DNA of 44,376 nt from JAWPMV01 sp038527215 (GTDB lineage: Bacteria; Bacteroidota; Bacteroidia; J057), in NCBI GenBank assembly GCA_038527215.1, contig JBCBGC010000061.1, positions 1-44,376 of the forward strand, given 5' to 3'. How positions within the stretch are numbered: position 1 is the first letter of the stretch; each line of letters starts with the position of its first letter. The position numbers and the translations under genes are program-made. Of this stretch, positions 15,391 to 24,334 are shown piece by piece. The notes under the pieces are model-generated. The model had not been told where the DNA came from and made no database searches. It saw nothing but the letters and a program-made list of their open reading frames with translations.

Positions 15391-17703
15391 ATGCGTCTGA
15401 TAAAAGGAATATGGATGACAGGGCTAGCCCTGTTTTGGCTGAGTGGCTTTATGGCTGCTCAGGGAATCCCTAATCTGAATACGCGGACGGGCACTGGAGG
15501 AGGAGGCTTGTTAAATACCGGTAGTGGCGGCGGCGGATTTGGTGGCGGCGGCTTCGGAGGAGGAGGCAGCCAAGGCGGGGGTGGGTTTCAGTTCCAGAAT
15601 TCGAGCCCGGATTCTGTCTCAAATGTCCCGAAGATCAAACCCGACGCAAAGCTAATCAGCCCTCTGGGGCTATTTCGGCATGCGGATGATTATAAGGTAA
15701 AAGCTTTTTTCCCACTTTCAGAGGTATATAAGTGGGACGAGCTGGAGCGGGTGGAGCATGGCTTCGTCCAAAACCTGGGCCAGATTGGTAAGCCTTATAT
15801 GATCTGGCGGGATGGCCTGCCAGAGCGCTATAGCGACCAGGAATTCTGGTGGAACAGCGCCATGGGCCGATACAACCGCTACTTGCTCAACCCCCTCAGC
15901 CAGGTCAAGTATTTTGATACCAAAACGCCCTACGTAAATGTGAATTATGTGCAGGGCCAGCGGGAGACCCAACTGGTGGATGTAACCCTATCTCAAAACT
16001 TTGGGCCCTTATGGAATACCACCATATACCTTCGTCGTAGACAAGCGATCGGCGCCTACCGCTCAGGCGTAACCGATCATACCTCTCTTTACCTTAGCAA
16101 CAATTACCATACCCGAAACAACCGCTATCATCTGTTCTTCAATGTTACCTATAATCGGATCAGTGATGAACTAAATGGAGGGGTACCCAGGGACATCAGC
16201 GGCAATATTCAGGAGGTAAATGGGGTACTGGTGGACGACGTGAGCCTGTTTAATCAAAGTTTTTTCAAAAGCAATCGCTCTCCCCACCTGAGTACTGCCC
16301 AAAGGGGCCGGGTCAGCCGGGCGGTGTATGCCGATCAGTATTACCATTTGTTCGGCGTAGATGACAGCGTGAAAAAACCGCATAAGCTGACCCTGCGCAA
16401 TGCGCTGTTTTGGGAAACCGGCTACCAGCGCTTCGTGGCCAGCAGCCTGAATACCTCAACCTGGGCAAACAACATCGTCCCGGTTATTCCGCATTTAGAT
16501 CCCCGCAATACAGCCCTGATCGATACCTTCACCAATCCTCGCTTTTTTGTCCTGGGAGAAGCCAGTTACACCTTAAAGACACAAAGAGGTTTCCGGGTCC
16601 ACGTGGATGGAGGGGTGAACTACGAAAGGGTAGAATTGAACAATGAGGCAGCCCAGATCACCCAGAACCTCACCGATCAACGGGTCCGAGGGGAAATCAG
16701 TTTCCCCTGGCTCACGGCTGAAGCGACCCTTAAACAGCGGGTATCGAATTTGCTGCCTGCGGCCCGGCAGGTATCTATCGGAGGAAGTTTACTCCCCTTT
16801 CCCTATGCCCAGGCCTATAAAAACCGCATGTCCCGCAAGGCCAGAAAAGCGCAGGAGAATGCGCCAGAAGATAGTGTAGCGATGGAGGATTTGAAGGCAC
16901 CGCCGGTGTTACGCATCGATTCTACCCGTTCATCAAGCGATTACCAACCCCTGCGGGTATCGGTCCAATACGACTTAAAAGACATCAACCCTACCCTTTT
17001 TCAGACCTTCTATCAATGGCCGGATGGGAGTACCTATGAAGCTAAGCCAGATCTGGGTAACCAAAACCTTAACCATCTGTCAGCGACCTTAAGGTGGGAA
17101 CCCGCCCGTCCGATTTTAGATGGAGACACCTTGCTGGCCAATTATTACCAGCTCCGCGGTTTCTTCTCCCGTATGGGCAATATGATTTACTATACCGACT
17201 CCATGGAAGTCCAACAGGCCCCCGAAGGAGACATTCTTAGCTGGGTAGGCGTGGAGGCAAGCCTGCGCCAGCGATTTCTGAAGCGATTCCATTTTGAAGG
17301 GAAACTAGCCTGGCAACGTGCTACCGCCCCTAGTACTTCCTTTCTGAGCTTATATGCCCTATCTGTACCGGATTTTTATGGACAAAGCGCGCTCTATTAT
17401 GAAAGTGATCAGGTGAAAATTGCCGATCAACTGCGCTTTGGGGTCCAGGTTTCTTATCACACCCCTTATTTAGGGCAAACGGTAGATCCCAGTACTGGAG
17501 AATTTTTTCCTACCAACTACCGGATTTATCCCTACGCCCAGGCCGATTTGTTCTTCTCATTTCGCACTAAAAACACCCTGGTGTGGGCGAAATATTCTCA
17601 TGTGAACGAATTCCTCCTCACCAATGGGTACTACACGACCCCGGCCTATCCTATGCTGGAACGCACCTTTAGCTTTGGGGTGAACTGGACTTTCTTTGAT
17701 TAA
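15391..17703 (+). CDS. Putative outer-membrane porin (Bacteroidota 'putative porin' family)
   Basis: This 770-residue outer-membrane beta-barrel candidate has a signal peptide at residues 1-24 (MRLIKGIWMTGLALFW, ending FMAAQG). A glycine-dominated stretch follows at about 30-65 with repeats of GGGGF. The bulk of the sequence has alternating hydrophobic/aromatic strands, with many Tyr and Trp, and ends in an aromatic residue region (FGVNWTFFD), as expected of barrels. The ATG at 15391 is chosen because it begins the signal peptide; the frame upstream starts at a TTG. The stop overlaps rsmE on the other strand by 4 bases. The family assignment rests on overall character and strand patterns, so it is less certain than for enzymes. 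Confidence 0.72.
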   Translation: MRLIKGIWMTGLALFWLSGFMAAQGIPNLNTRTGTGGGGLLNTGSGGGGFGGGGFGGGGSQGGGGFQFQNSSPDSVSNVPKIKPDAKLISPLGLFRHADDYKVKAFFPLSEVYKWDELERVEHGFVQNLGQIGKPYMIWRDGLPERYSDQEFWWNSAMGRYNRYLLNPLSQVKYFDTKTPYVNVNYVQGQRETQLVDVTLSQNFGPLWNTTIYLRRRQAIGAYRSGVTDHTSLYLSNNYHTRNNRYHLFFNVTYNRISDELNGGVPRDISGNIQEVNGVLVDDVSLFNQSFFKSNRSPHLSTAQRGRVSRAVYADQYYHLFGVDDSVKKPHKLTLRNALFWETGYQRFVASSLNTSTWANNIVPVIPHLDPRNTALIDTFTNPRFFVLGEASYTLKTQRGFRVHVDGGVNYERVELNNEAAQITQNLTDQRVRGEISFPWLTAEATLKQRVSNLLPAARQVSIGGSLLPFPYAQAYKNRMSRKARKAQENAPEDSVAMEDLKAPPVLRIDSTRSSSDYQPLRVSVQYDLKDINPTLFQTFYQWPDGSTYEAKPDLGNQNLNHLSATLRWEPARPILDGDTLLANYYQLRGFFSRMGNMIYYTDSMEVQQAPEGDILSWVGVEASLRQRFLKRFHFEGKLAWQRATAPSTSFLSLYALSVPDFYGQSALYYESDQVKIADQLRFGVQVSYHTPYLGQTVDPSTGEFFPTNYRIYPYAQADLFFSFRTKNTLVWAKYSHVNEFLLTNGYYTTPAYPMLERTFSFGVNWTFFD

Positions 17704-18416
17704 GCGTCTCTCCTGGCCTTTAGCAGACTGAGTGCATATAGCGCGGCTGTTTCTGTGCGCAAACGGGTGGAGCCCAGACTTACCAGTTGGAAATCTTTTT
17801 GCTGGGCTTGCTGAATTTCTTCCGGACTAAAATCACCTTCGGGACCGATCACTAGCAGGGTGTCGGCAAAAGGGGCAGCCTGGACTCGTTCGGAAAGGGG
17901 TGCTTCTGCTTCACACCAGGCGAGATATTTCTGATTGGGGAGGCTGGGTTGATGCGCTAGAAATTCCTGCCAGCTGAGACGATCGTGGAGGAGGGGAAGG
18001 CGGGAGCGCTTGCACTGTTTCATGGCGGTAACCATGATGGTGCGTAGCCGCTCAGGTTTAAATTTACTTTTATAAGGATCCACCCTTTGGGTTTGGATGG
18101 GATAGATTTCGGTGACGCCCAGTTCTACAGCTTTTTCTATGGCCCACTCGAAGCGATCCTTGAGGCGTAAGGGAGCAATGGCCAGGACCAGTCGGCCGGG
18201 AGCTTCTCCCCAGTCTTTTTGATGTTCAAGGATCTCGAGCTGCGCTTGCTGATCGATCACTGCTTTCAGTCTGGCCCGATAATAGTTGCCCTTTCCATCG
18301 ATCCCGTGAATCTCCTCTCCTATCTGATGACGGAGAACTTTCAGGCTGTGTCGGGTCTCTCCGGCGGATAGTTGGCCCTGCTTATGATCGGAAGAGCTGA
18401 TCAGAAAGAGTTGCAT
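17700..18416 (-). CDS. rsmE: 16S rRNA (uracil-1498-N3)-methyltransferase
   Basis: This 238-residue SPOUT-type methyltransferase modifies U1498 of 16S rRNA using S-adenosylmethionine. The N-terminal PUA-like domain (about 1-70) includes SAGETRHSLKVLRH. The trefoil-knot domain has KDRFEWAIEKAVELGVTEI, the cofactor loop LLVIGPEGDFSPEE at about 187-200 and SLGSTRLRTETAAL at about 214-227. Length is normal. It is monocistronic here and convergent with the putative porin (4-base overlap). Confidence 0.95.
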   Translation of the reverse strand: MQLFLISSSDHKQGQLSAGETRHSLKVLRHQIGEEIHGIDGKGNYYRARLKAVIDQQAQLEILEHQKDWGEAPGRLVLAIAPLRLKDRFEWAIEKAVELGVTEIYPIQTQRVDPYKSKFKPERLRTIMVTAMKQCKRSRLPLLHDRLSWQEFLAHQPSLPNQKYLAWCEAEAPLSERVQAAPFADTLLVIGPEGDFSPEEIQQAQQKDFQLVSLGSTRLRTETAALYALSLLKARRDA

Positions 18417-18485
18417 AGGAGACTAAAATCTAGCGGACAAATATCTGGTGAATTTGCGTAATTTGTGGAGAATTCCAACGAAAAT

Positions 18486-20078
18486 ATGCGATTGAAGCGG
18501 CATTGGATAGAACGGATTAGGTGCAGAGGCCTGACATTTATGCTCGGTTTATGGAGCTGTTACCTGGCAGGACCTCTCGCGGCTCAGGTTCCGGATCTGC
18601 CCGATACTGTCTTGGCTGCTGCTCCTGCCCCTTTTGTCTTAAATCTTGAAAAAAGCTGGCAGGCCGCTGAATCAGGGACGCGCTTTCCCATTCCCTTCCA
18701 GGATGTTGAAGCTGAGCGAATCGCCTTAACGGCTCATTTTTCTCTTACCGATAGCCTGATTCCGGATAGTCTTTATCTATACTTTGAGGGGGTGTCCTGG
18801 CGGGCAGAATTAGAATTAAACGATGTGTTTCTGGGGGTGCATCAGAATCCCTTCCAGGACTGGGTCGTGCCGATCGCCCGGAACTGGTTCCGACCAGGAA
18901 CCAATACCCTATCTTTAATATTGCAGAGAGGCGCTGCTCTCAAAAATTATCCTGAACCTTTTCTGGGTATTTTTCGACCTAACTACCTCTTTACCGAGGC
19001 CCAATTAGAGGCATATCGTAAAGAAGTTTTGCCGCAAGCCAGGGAGGCCAGCAAGGTTGCCTTGATTGCGCCCTATTACCGTTCTGCTGGCTATATTTTT
19101 GATAGCTTTGAGGCAGCCAGAAATCTGCTGCCTTTGCGCCAAAAAGGCATTACCCACCTGAGTTTTATATTTCCTCCGGGAAGAGAAATGCGGGAGATGT
19201 GTGCCCGGCTTGGCTTTCAAGAAGTTCGGGAGCTGACCCAGGCCGAATCGGTAGCCCCCATCAACGCTTATCCTTTTGACAAATTCAATTTTGGCGTTCC
19301 AGGCAGGTTTTGGTTGGATATGGAGGCTTACCGGACTGCCAACTTCGGGGATTTCACGCCTCTGAAAAAGAATAAGCGCGCTGCGGCCCATCCTTACTGG
19401 TCCTATTTGCTGGTCTTGCTGGCCTGGTTTCCTTTATTAAGTATGTATGCCGTAAAAAGCCTTTCCCCTGGGTTTTTCATGGCTTTACCCAGCATTCTGG
19501 TCAATCCCAAACTATTCATTGATTCGCCTTCGGAGTCTGCCTTTAGCCAGCGAGGCCTGGTCTACCTCTTATTGGTGGTGAAAGCTCTTTCGCTAAGTGT
19601 ATGTCTCGCCTTGGGGGTCTGGTATCTGCAATCTCAGAACCAATGGTCATTGCTGGCGACAGGTGAGACGGAGGGATTATTGCAAATATGGTTTGGAGGC
19701 ATCACCAGCCTTTCCTCCTTATTGATCCAAACGACCCTCTTGTTCTTGACCTGGGTTTTCCTGAAACTGATTTTATTCGAAATCCTGGGACGATTCTTTC
19801 GGATAAAAAACTTCGCTATGGGCCTGTTTAGCCTGGAATTGGTAGCCTCTTACCCGCTGGTTCTGGGAGTCAGTATTCCCTTGGCCCTGCTTTATTTTCA
19901 GCCAGAAATATGGGGAGGATGGGTCATTTGGGGTTGGCTGGCTTATTACCTGCTCTACCTCTTGCGTAAGATATATGTGATGTATATCGGCCTGGAAAGG
20001 GTTTTCTCCTTTTCTACAGCATTGAATTTTTTGTATATTTGCACCTTCAATATTCTGCCTTACCTATTTCTGTTATGA
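18486..20078 (+). CDS. DUF4271-type multi-pass membrane protein
   Basis: This is a 530-residue protein. After an N-terminal signal-like segment ending PLAAQ, the first half (about 35-300) appears to be extracytoplasmic, with a sheet-rich section (FYFEGVSWRAELELNDVFLGVH-like strands). A cluster of hydrophobic helices follows from about 310 to 528, including LLVLLAWFPLL, LVYLLLVVKALSLSVCLALG, TTLLFLTWVFLKLILFEIL and the final FLYICTFNILPYLFLL. The C-terminal helices resemble DUF4271 proteins, which recur next to hemD in Bacteroidota genomes. The ATG at 18486 is preferred over a GTG seven codons earlier. The stop overlaps a non-coding ATGA, and the HemC-like gene starts 15 bases later. The function is unknown; the assignment is by C-terminal character and neighbourhood. 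Confidence 0.65.
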   Translation: MRLKRHWIERIRCRGLTFMLGLWSCYLAGPLAAQVPDLPDTVLAAAPAPFVLNLEKSWQAAESGTRFPIPFQDVEAERIALTAHFSLTDSLIPDSLYLYFEGVSWRAELELNDVFLGVHQNPFQDWVVPIARNWFRPGTNTLSLILQRGAALKNYPEPFLGIFRPNYLFTEAQLEAYRKEVLPQAREASKVALIAPYYRSAGYIFDSFEAARNLLPLRQKGITHLSFIFPPGREMREMCARLGFQEVRELTQAESVAPINAYPFDKFNFGVPGRFWLDMEAYRTANFGDFTPLKKNKRAAAHPYWSYLLVLLAWFPLLSMYAVKSLSPGFFMALPSILVNPKLFIDSPSESAFSQRGLVYLLLVVKALSLSVCLALGVWYLQSQNQWSLLATGETEGLLQIWFGGITSLSSLLIQTTLLFLTWVFLKLILFEILGRFFRIKNFAMGLFSLELVASYPLVLGVSIPLALLYFQPEIWGGWVIWGWLAYYLLYLLRKIYVMYIGLERVFSFSTALNFLYICTFNILPYLFLL

Positions 20079-20093
20079 AAATCCGAGTGAGAG

Positions 20094-20960
20094 ATGCGGG
20101 TGAAAGTAGGGTTTGTGGATCAAAAAGCAGGACTGGCTCAGGCGCTGAAAGTCAAGGAAGCGCTGGTTCAGAATGAGATAGTGGTGGAGCTGATTGAATG
20201 TAAAGAAAAGCGCGCAAGCCTTTTCTCGTTCCTGGACATAAAGACGTCTGAACTTTGGGGAAAATTAGACCGTGCTGAGGTGGACCTGGCTCTATGGGAT
20301 GGCACAGATTATGTACGAGCCGGGTTGGGTCAATTTTATCGGTTGGCTACCCTTAAGCGCCAAGACCCCCGGGATGTCCTGATCAGTCTCGATGAGACCT
20401 ATGATCTCGACAACTTTGCAAATCCCTGGCGGATTGAGCTTTGCGCTCGTCGGCAATCCCGGATGATGAATCGATATTTTCCACACCTTATTCAGCACGT
20501 CAGGGATGAAGAGGTGCCTTTGAAATTTGAAAAACTGAAGAAGAGATTTGTAGACGGGTTACTTCTGCCTTACTCGGTAGCACAGAACCACGGTCTGCAG
20601 TCATATATTTTGCGAAAGATCAAACCACATATGTTCACGCCTGCATTGGGGCAAGGGATTACTGTAGTGACGAGCCGGAAGAATATGCCGCAACGTGATG
20701 ATCTTCAGTTAATGTTACACCATCCCAGTACTGATTACGCCCTCCAGGCTGAAACAGCCTTCGGTCAAGCTATACAGGCTACTGAAGCAGACGATGTTTT
20801 AGGTTTGGCAACCGTAATAAGCGATACGATTTCCCTGACGGCAGGGCTGGCCAACCCTGCCGGGGATATTTGGATAGATACCCTCTCAGGAAATGTTGCT
20901 GAGGCAGCAGATTTAGGAGAGAAAATGGCCGCACAAATTAAAAGCAAACTAACAAACTAA
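20094..20960 (+). CDS. HemC-like (porphobilinogen deaminase fold) protein lacking the cofactor cysteine
   Basis: This 288-residue protein aligns by eye with hydroxymethylbilane synthase along its length. The N-terminus is RVKVGFVDQKAGLAQA, with the fixed Gly and Ala-Gln but altered Arg/Ser-Pro residues. Further matches are VDLALWDGTDY at about 64-73 in place of the HSMKD region, LKRQDPRDVLIS at about 87-98, and CARRQSRMMNRYFP at about 117-130, which keeps the double Arg. ALGQG is at 184-188 and LHHPSTDYALQAETAF at about 208-223. The invariant cysteine that carries the dipyrromethane cofactor is replaced: the aligned position is Glu231 in QATEADDVLG, and domain 3 contains no Cys. It sits between DUF4271 and hemD with 6 bases to hemD, so it is in a haem-type context. 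It is either a divergent enzyme or a catalytically dead relative; see findings. Confidence 0.7.
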   Translation: MRVKVGFVDQKAGLAQALKVKEALVQNEIVVELIECKEKRASLFSFLDIKTSELWGKLDRAEVDLALWDGTDYVRAGLGQFYRLATLKRQDPRDVLISLDETYDLDNFANPWRIELCARRQSRMMNRYFPHLIQHVRDEEVPLKFEKLKKRFVDGLLLPYSVAQNHGLQSYILRKIKPHMFTPALGQGITVVTSRKNMPQRDDLQLMLHHPSTDYALQAETAFGQAIQATEADDVLGLATVISDTISLTAGLANPAGDIWIDTLSGNVAEAADLGEKMAAQIKSKLTN

Positions 20961-20966
20961 GGCTGC

Positions 20967-21746
20967 ATGAGCGAGAACAAAGTCATTACCAAGCCTGTAA
21001 AAAGTATTCTCATTTCTCAACCCCCTCCTTCTGATAAAAATTCGCCCTATTTCAAACTTGCCAGGAAATGGGACATCAAAGTAGATTTTCGAAAATTTAT
21101 TCAGGTAGAAGGTGTCTCGATGAACGAATTTCGTAAGCAAGGCATCAATCCCCTGGATTTTACTGGTATTATTTTTACCAGCAAGGTAGCGGTAGACCAT
21201 TTTTTCCGTCTCATAAATGAGATGCGCGTAGAGATGCCTGCTGATACGAAATACTTTTGTGTCAGTGAAGCCACCTCTAAGTATCTCCAAAAATACATCG
21301 TGATCCGCAAGCGTAAACTGTTTGTGGGCGAGCGCAAGGCCATGGACCTGGTGCCTTACCTGAAAAAACACAAAGACGAGAAATTTTTGTTTCCATGCTC
21401 CAATGTGCATCGGCGTGAATTGCCGGGGCATATGCGGGATCAAGGCATGGATATTACCGAATCGATTATCTATCGGACCGTGGTCTCAGACCTGTCTGAT
21501 CTGAAGGATATATACTACGATATGATCTGCTTTTTCTCCCCTTCAGGGATAAAGTCTCTGTATGAGAACTTTCCTGACTTTAAGCAGAACCAAACCCGAA
21601 TTGCAGTATTCGGAACGACGACGGCGAAAGAAGCCCTTAAACATGATCTTCGATTGGATGTGGAAGCCCCTAAACCGAACATGCCTTCCATGACCGCTGC
21701 CATTGAAAAATACCTGAAAAGTATTGGGCAGGAATCGACCTTGTAA
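20967..21746 (+). CDS. hemD: Uroporphyrinogen-III synthase
   Basis: This 259-residue HemD-fold protein would close and invert hydroxymethylbilane to uroporphyrinogen III in tetrapyrrole synthesis. Two Rossmann-like lobes carry the weakly conserved family landmarks FTGIIFTSKVAVDHFF at about 66-81, FLFPCSNVHRREL at about 137-149, ESIIYRTV, ICFFSPSGIKSL and IAVFGTTTAKEAL at about 213-225. The closing segment EAPKPNMPSMTAAIEKYL is typical of Bacteroidota HemD. It follows the HemC-like gene by 6 bases and is probably in the same transcript as DUF4271. It is the last gene before the T9SS locus, with a 144-base gap. Confidence 0.87.
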   Translation: MSENKVITKPVKSILISQPPPSDKNSPYFKLARKWDIKVDFRKFIQVEGVSMNEFRKQGINPLDFTGIIFTSKVAVDHFFRLINEMRVEMPADTKYFCVSEATSKYLQKYIVIRKRKLFVGERKAMDLVPYLKKHKDEKFLFPCSNVHRRELPGHMRDQGMDITESIIYRTVVSDLSDLKDIYYDMICFFSPSGIKSLYENFPDFKQNQTRIAVFGTTTAKEALKHDLRLDVEAPKPNMPSMTAAIEKYLKSIGQESTL

Positions 21747-21890
21747 CTTTTTGAAAGGGACGCATTATGAGGAAGTCAAGTGCAGTCAAAATGACCCTTG
21801 ATTCGATTCTTCGTAATTTGGTGAAGTTTGGTTAATTAGGAGAAATTTGTGCATCTTTAATTCGACTTACCATATACTTAAGTGTTCACC

Positions 21891-22901
21891 ATGAAGAATT
21901 TCTTCTTTGTTGTTTTTTTGATGATTGGCTTTGGATTAGAGGCCGGGGCACAGGTGTACTTTCAGAATACCATGTACTCTTTCAACCGATTCGTCTATAA
22001 TCCCGCAGCAGCTGGCATACAGGCGCCTGGGACGGATTATACGAACACCCTGACCCTACTGGGAAGACAACAGTGGGTGGGAATTGAGGGAGCCCCTCGT
22101 CTAATGAGTGCCTCTTATAATACCTATCTGAAAGATCTTCAGAGTGGTGTAGGCGCTTACGTAATCCAGGACAGACTGGGACCGATCGCGACTACTGGCC
22201 TGAATGTGGCTTATAACTATCGCATAGAATTGAACAGTCCTTATTCCGGGACCTCTGCTGCTCCTTATATCAGCATCGGAATCAATGGGGGATTATTGCA
22301 AAAATCGCTCAATGGAAACTTTGTTTATAACCAGGACAACGGACCTGACCCCCTGGTACCAGTGGGTTCATTTTCGGCTAGTGCCTTAGTGCCAAGTCTG
22401 GGTGCCGGGGTCTATCTCCGCGGCGCCAATGACCAGTTCTTTGTCGGACTTTCTGGCCAGGATCTCCTGGAACCATCTTTGGAGAGCATTTTGCTTACCC
22501 AGGGAGTAGGAGAGGATACAGACGTAGACCGCAGCTTCATGCTGATGGGCGGATACCGTTTCGAACTGAATACAGACATGAGCCTGGAGCCTCAGGTCTT
22601 TGTCCGGACAGATGGAATTTTCCCTCCGCAGGTAGATGTAAGTGTATATTGGCGGTATAAGCCGGCAGTTTTTGGCGTGAATTACAGATTCTTCAATGAT
22701 TCTTTCTCCGGAATTTTCGGTTTTAATGTGTTGGATAGAGCCTTTATTGGCTATTCATTCGACTACGGCCTAAACGCGCTTAACGCGCTGGGAGACGGGA
22801 ATTCCCATGAGATTATCGTTTCATGGTCCTTTCCTTCTTCTGATAATACGCCTCGACGCGAGACAGATATTAAGTCCGGAAACCCTGGCGACATAAGATA
22901 A
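21891..22901 (+). CDS. porP: Type IX secretion system outer-membrane protein PorP/SprF family
   Basis: This 336-residue outer-membrane protein of the T9SS/gliding apparatus has a signal peptide at residues 1-21 (MKNFFFVVFLMIGF, ending AGAQ). It is followed by the family signature FNRFVYNPAAAGIQ, LLGRQQWVGIEGAPRLMSASYNT and GVGAYVIQDRLGPI, then barrel strands to the end (GYSFDYGLNAL, EIIVSWSF). PorP/SprF proteins assist assembly or attachment of T9SS substrates at the surface. Its place directly before gldK matches the porP-porK-porL-porM-porN order of Porphyromonas gingivalis, which favours porP over an SprF paralogue. The ATG at 21891 was chosen over a GTG three codons upstream. Confidence 0.9.
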   Translation: MKNFFFVVFLMIGFGLEAGAQVYFQNTMYSFNRFVYNPAAAGIQAPGTDYTNTLTLLGRQQWVGIEGAPRLMSASYNTYLKDLQSGVGAYVIQDRLGPIATTGLNVAYNYRIELNSPYSGTSAAPYISIGINGGLLQKSLNGNFVYNQDNGPDPLVPVGSFSASALVPSLGAGVYLRGANDQFFVGLSGQDLLEPSLESILLTQGVGEDTDVDRSFMLMGGYRFELNTDMSLEPQVFVRTDGIFPPQVDVSVYWRYKPAVFGVNYRFFNDSFSGIFGFNVLDRAFIGYSFDYGLNALNALGDGNSHEIIVSWSFPSSDNTPRRETDIKSGNPGDIR

Positions 22902-23116
22902 AGGAAAATAGTAGGGTACATGCTTACAGGGTTGTATAGGTGTTACATATATTGGAAAAAGACTTTTTAAGTAACCAATATTCTGTTTAAAATAGCGTAA
23001 TAAATGGCGGGTGTAGGATTCTCAAGCGGCTTTTATACGAGATTTACACTCCCTTTCGTTAGAATAACTGTTAATCGATTCTCTGACTGACTTACTTATT
23101 GAAATTTAGTGCAGAT

Positions 23117-24199
23117 ATGAAAAAGGCATTCTTCTCACTTATTGCCCTGGCTATGCTAGCTTCGGGATGTGGATTGCTCGGCGGCAAAGGCACCGGACAC
23201 CATGGTGAGCTTACCGGCGTAGCTGATCGCCCGGAGTGGGACCAGTACCAGCCTATGGGCATGGTATACATTCCACCAGGGTCATTCCACATGGGGCAAA
23301 ATGATCAGGACGTTCCCTACTCTCAAATTGCCCACAATCGTCAGATTACCATCAGTGCATACTTCATGGATGAGTACGAGATTACCAACAATCAGTACCG
23401 CCAGTTTGTATATGGTCCTTCTGCCAATGAATCCAATGCCTTTCAGCAAAATGGGGCGCTCGATACCATTGACCCTTACCTGGCTGAAATCATTATCCCT
23501 GACACCGGGGTTTGGATTCGCGACATTGTTTATGCTTACAATGAGCCTTTGATGGAGAACTATTTCTGGCATCCGGCCTTTGATAACTATCCAGTAGTAG
23601 GCGTAAACTGGTACGCTGCGCAGGAATTTTGTAAGTGGAGGACCCAACACCTCAATCAGTACAGAGAAGAAAAAGAACTTTCAGATATCCCTCGTTTCCG
23701 TCTCCCTACCGAAGCTGAGTGGGAATACGGTGCCCGCGGTGGATATGAGCATAAGATTTACCCCTGGGAAGGTCCTTACCTGAGAAACTCAAAAGGATGT
23801 TTCCTCGCCAACTTTAAGCCCGGTCGCGGTGATTACATCGCTGACAACTTCGAATACACTTCCCCCGTTGGCGCATATTTCCCCAATGATTACGGTTTGT
23901 TCGACATGCCTGGCAACGTAGCCGAGTGGTGTGAAGACGACTTTGAAGAAACAGGTTACCGGTATGCACACGACCTGAACCCTGTCTACAAAGACGTTGA
24001 GAAGTACAAAGCTGAAGACCGTGTACCTGGAGGAGCTAAAATTCGCAAGGTGATTCGCGGAGGATCCTGGAAAGACATAGGATACTTCCTCTCTTGTGGA
24101 TCTCGTTCCTACGAGTATGCTGACACCGCTAAGTCCTTCATCGGATTCCGTAGTGTAGTTACAGTGATTGGTCGCTCTGGGGCAGCAGGCGGCTTCTAA
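23117..24199 (+). CDS. gldK: T9SS/gliding lipoprotein GldK (PorK)
   Basis: This 360-residue outer-membrane lipoprotein forms, with GldN, the periplasmic ring of the T9SS. The lipoprotein signal MKKAFFSLIALAMLASGC has lipidated Cys18. A formylglycine-generating-enzyme-like (SUMF1) domain follows, with YIPPGSFHMGQND, DEYEITNNQYRQF, PVVGVNWYAAQEFCKWR, LPTEAEWEYGARGG, GLFDMPGNVAEWCEDD, VIRGGSWKD and FIGFRSV. In GldK this fold is structural rather than enzymatic. The Met at 23117 starts the lipoprotein signal; the TTG six codons earlier is not preferred. It is the first gene of gldKLMN after a 215-base gap, and arginine is often CGT, as expected of highly expressed genes. Confidence 0.96.
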   Translation: MKKAFFSLIALAMLASGCGLLGGKGTGHHGELTGVADRPEWDQYQPMGMVYIPPGSFHMGQNDQDVPYSQIAHNRQITISAYFMDEYEITNNQYRQFVYGPSANESNAFQQNGALDTIDPYLAEIIIPDTGVWIRDIVYAYNEPLMENYFWHPAFDNYPVVGVNWYAAQEFCKWRTQHLNQYREEKELSDIPRFRLPTEAEWEYGARGGYEHKIYPWEGPYLRNSKGCFLANFKPGRGDYIADNFEYTSPVGAYFPNDYGLFDMPGNVAEWCEDDFEETGYRYAHDLNPVYKDVEKYKAEDRVPGGAKIRKVIRGGSWKDIGYFLSCGSRSYEYADTAKSFIGFRSVVTVIGRSGAAGGF

Positions 24200-24262
24200 G
24201 ATCACCCAAAACCAAGCATACAATTCAAATTAACATTTTATAAATCAACTAGTTGGATATCC

Positions 24263-24287
24263 GGGCTTGCTCAACGGTAGCTTGCCC
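24263..24287 (+). promoter_or_regulatory. Hairpin in the gldK-gldL gap
   Basis: GGGC pairs with GCCC and GCT with AGC around a 7-base loop, separated by a TT/TT internal loop. No T tract follows, so it is not a terminator. It may protect or separate the gldK and gldL messages in the 135-base gap. The stem is short, so this is tentative. Confidence 0.3.
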
Positions 24288-24334
24288 CATTATATCCTAC
24301 TACTCATCATCAGGCAATTTAAGGAAAGACTAAC

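Noticed and set aside
20075..20176. ATGA start/stop overlap opening a 33-codon frame (MKIRVRDAG) just before the HemC-like gene
   Set aside because: It looks like a HemC N-terminus for five residues, but the frame from 20094 already aligns with the full HemC N-terminus and the short frame then turns into low-complexity residues; a frameshift is not needed.
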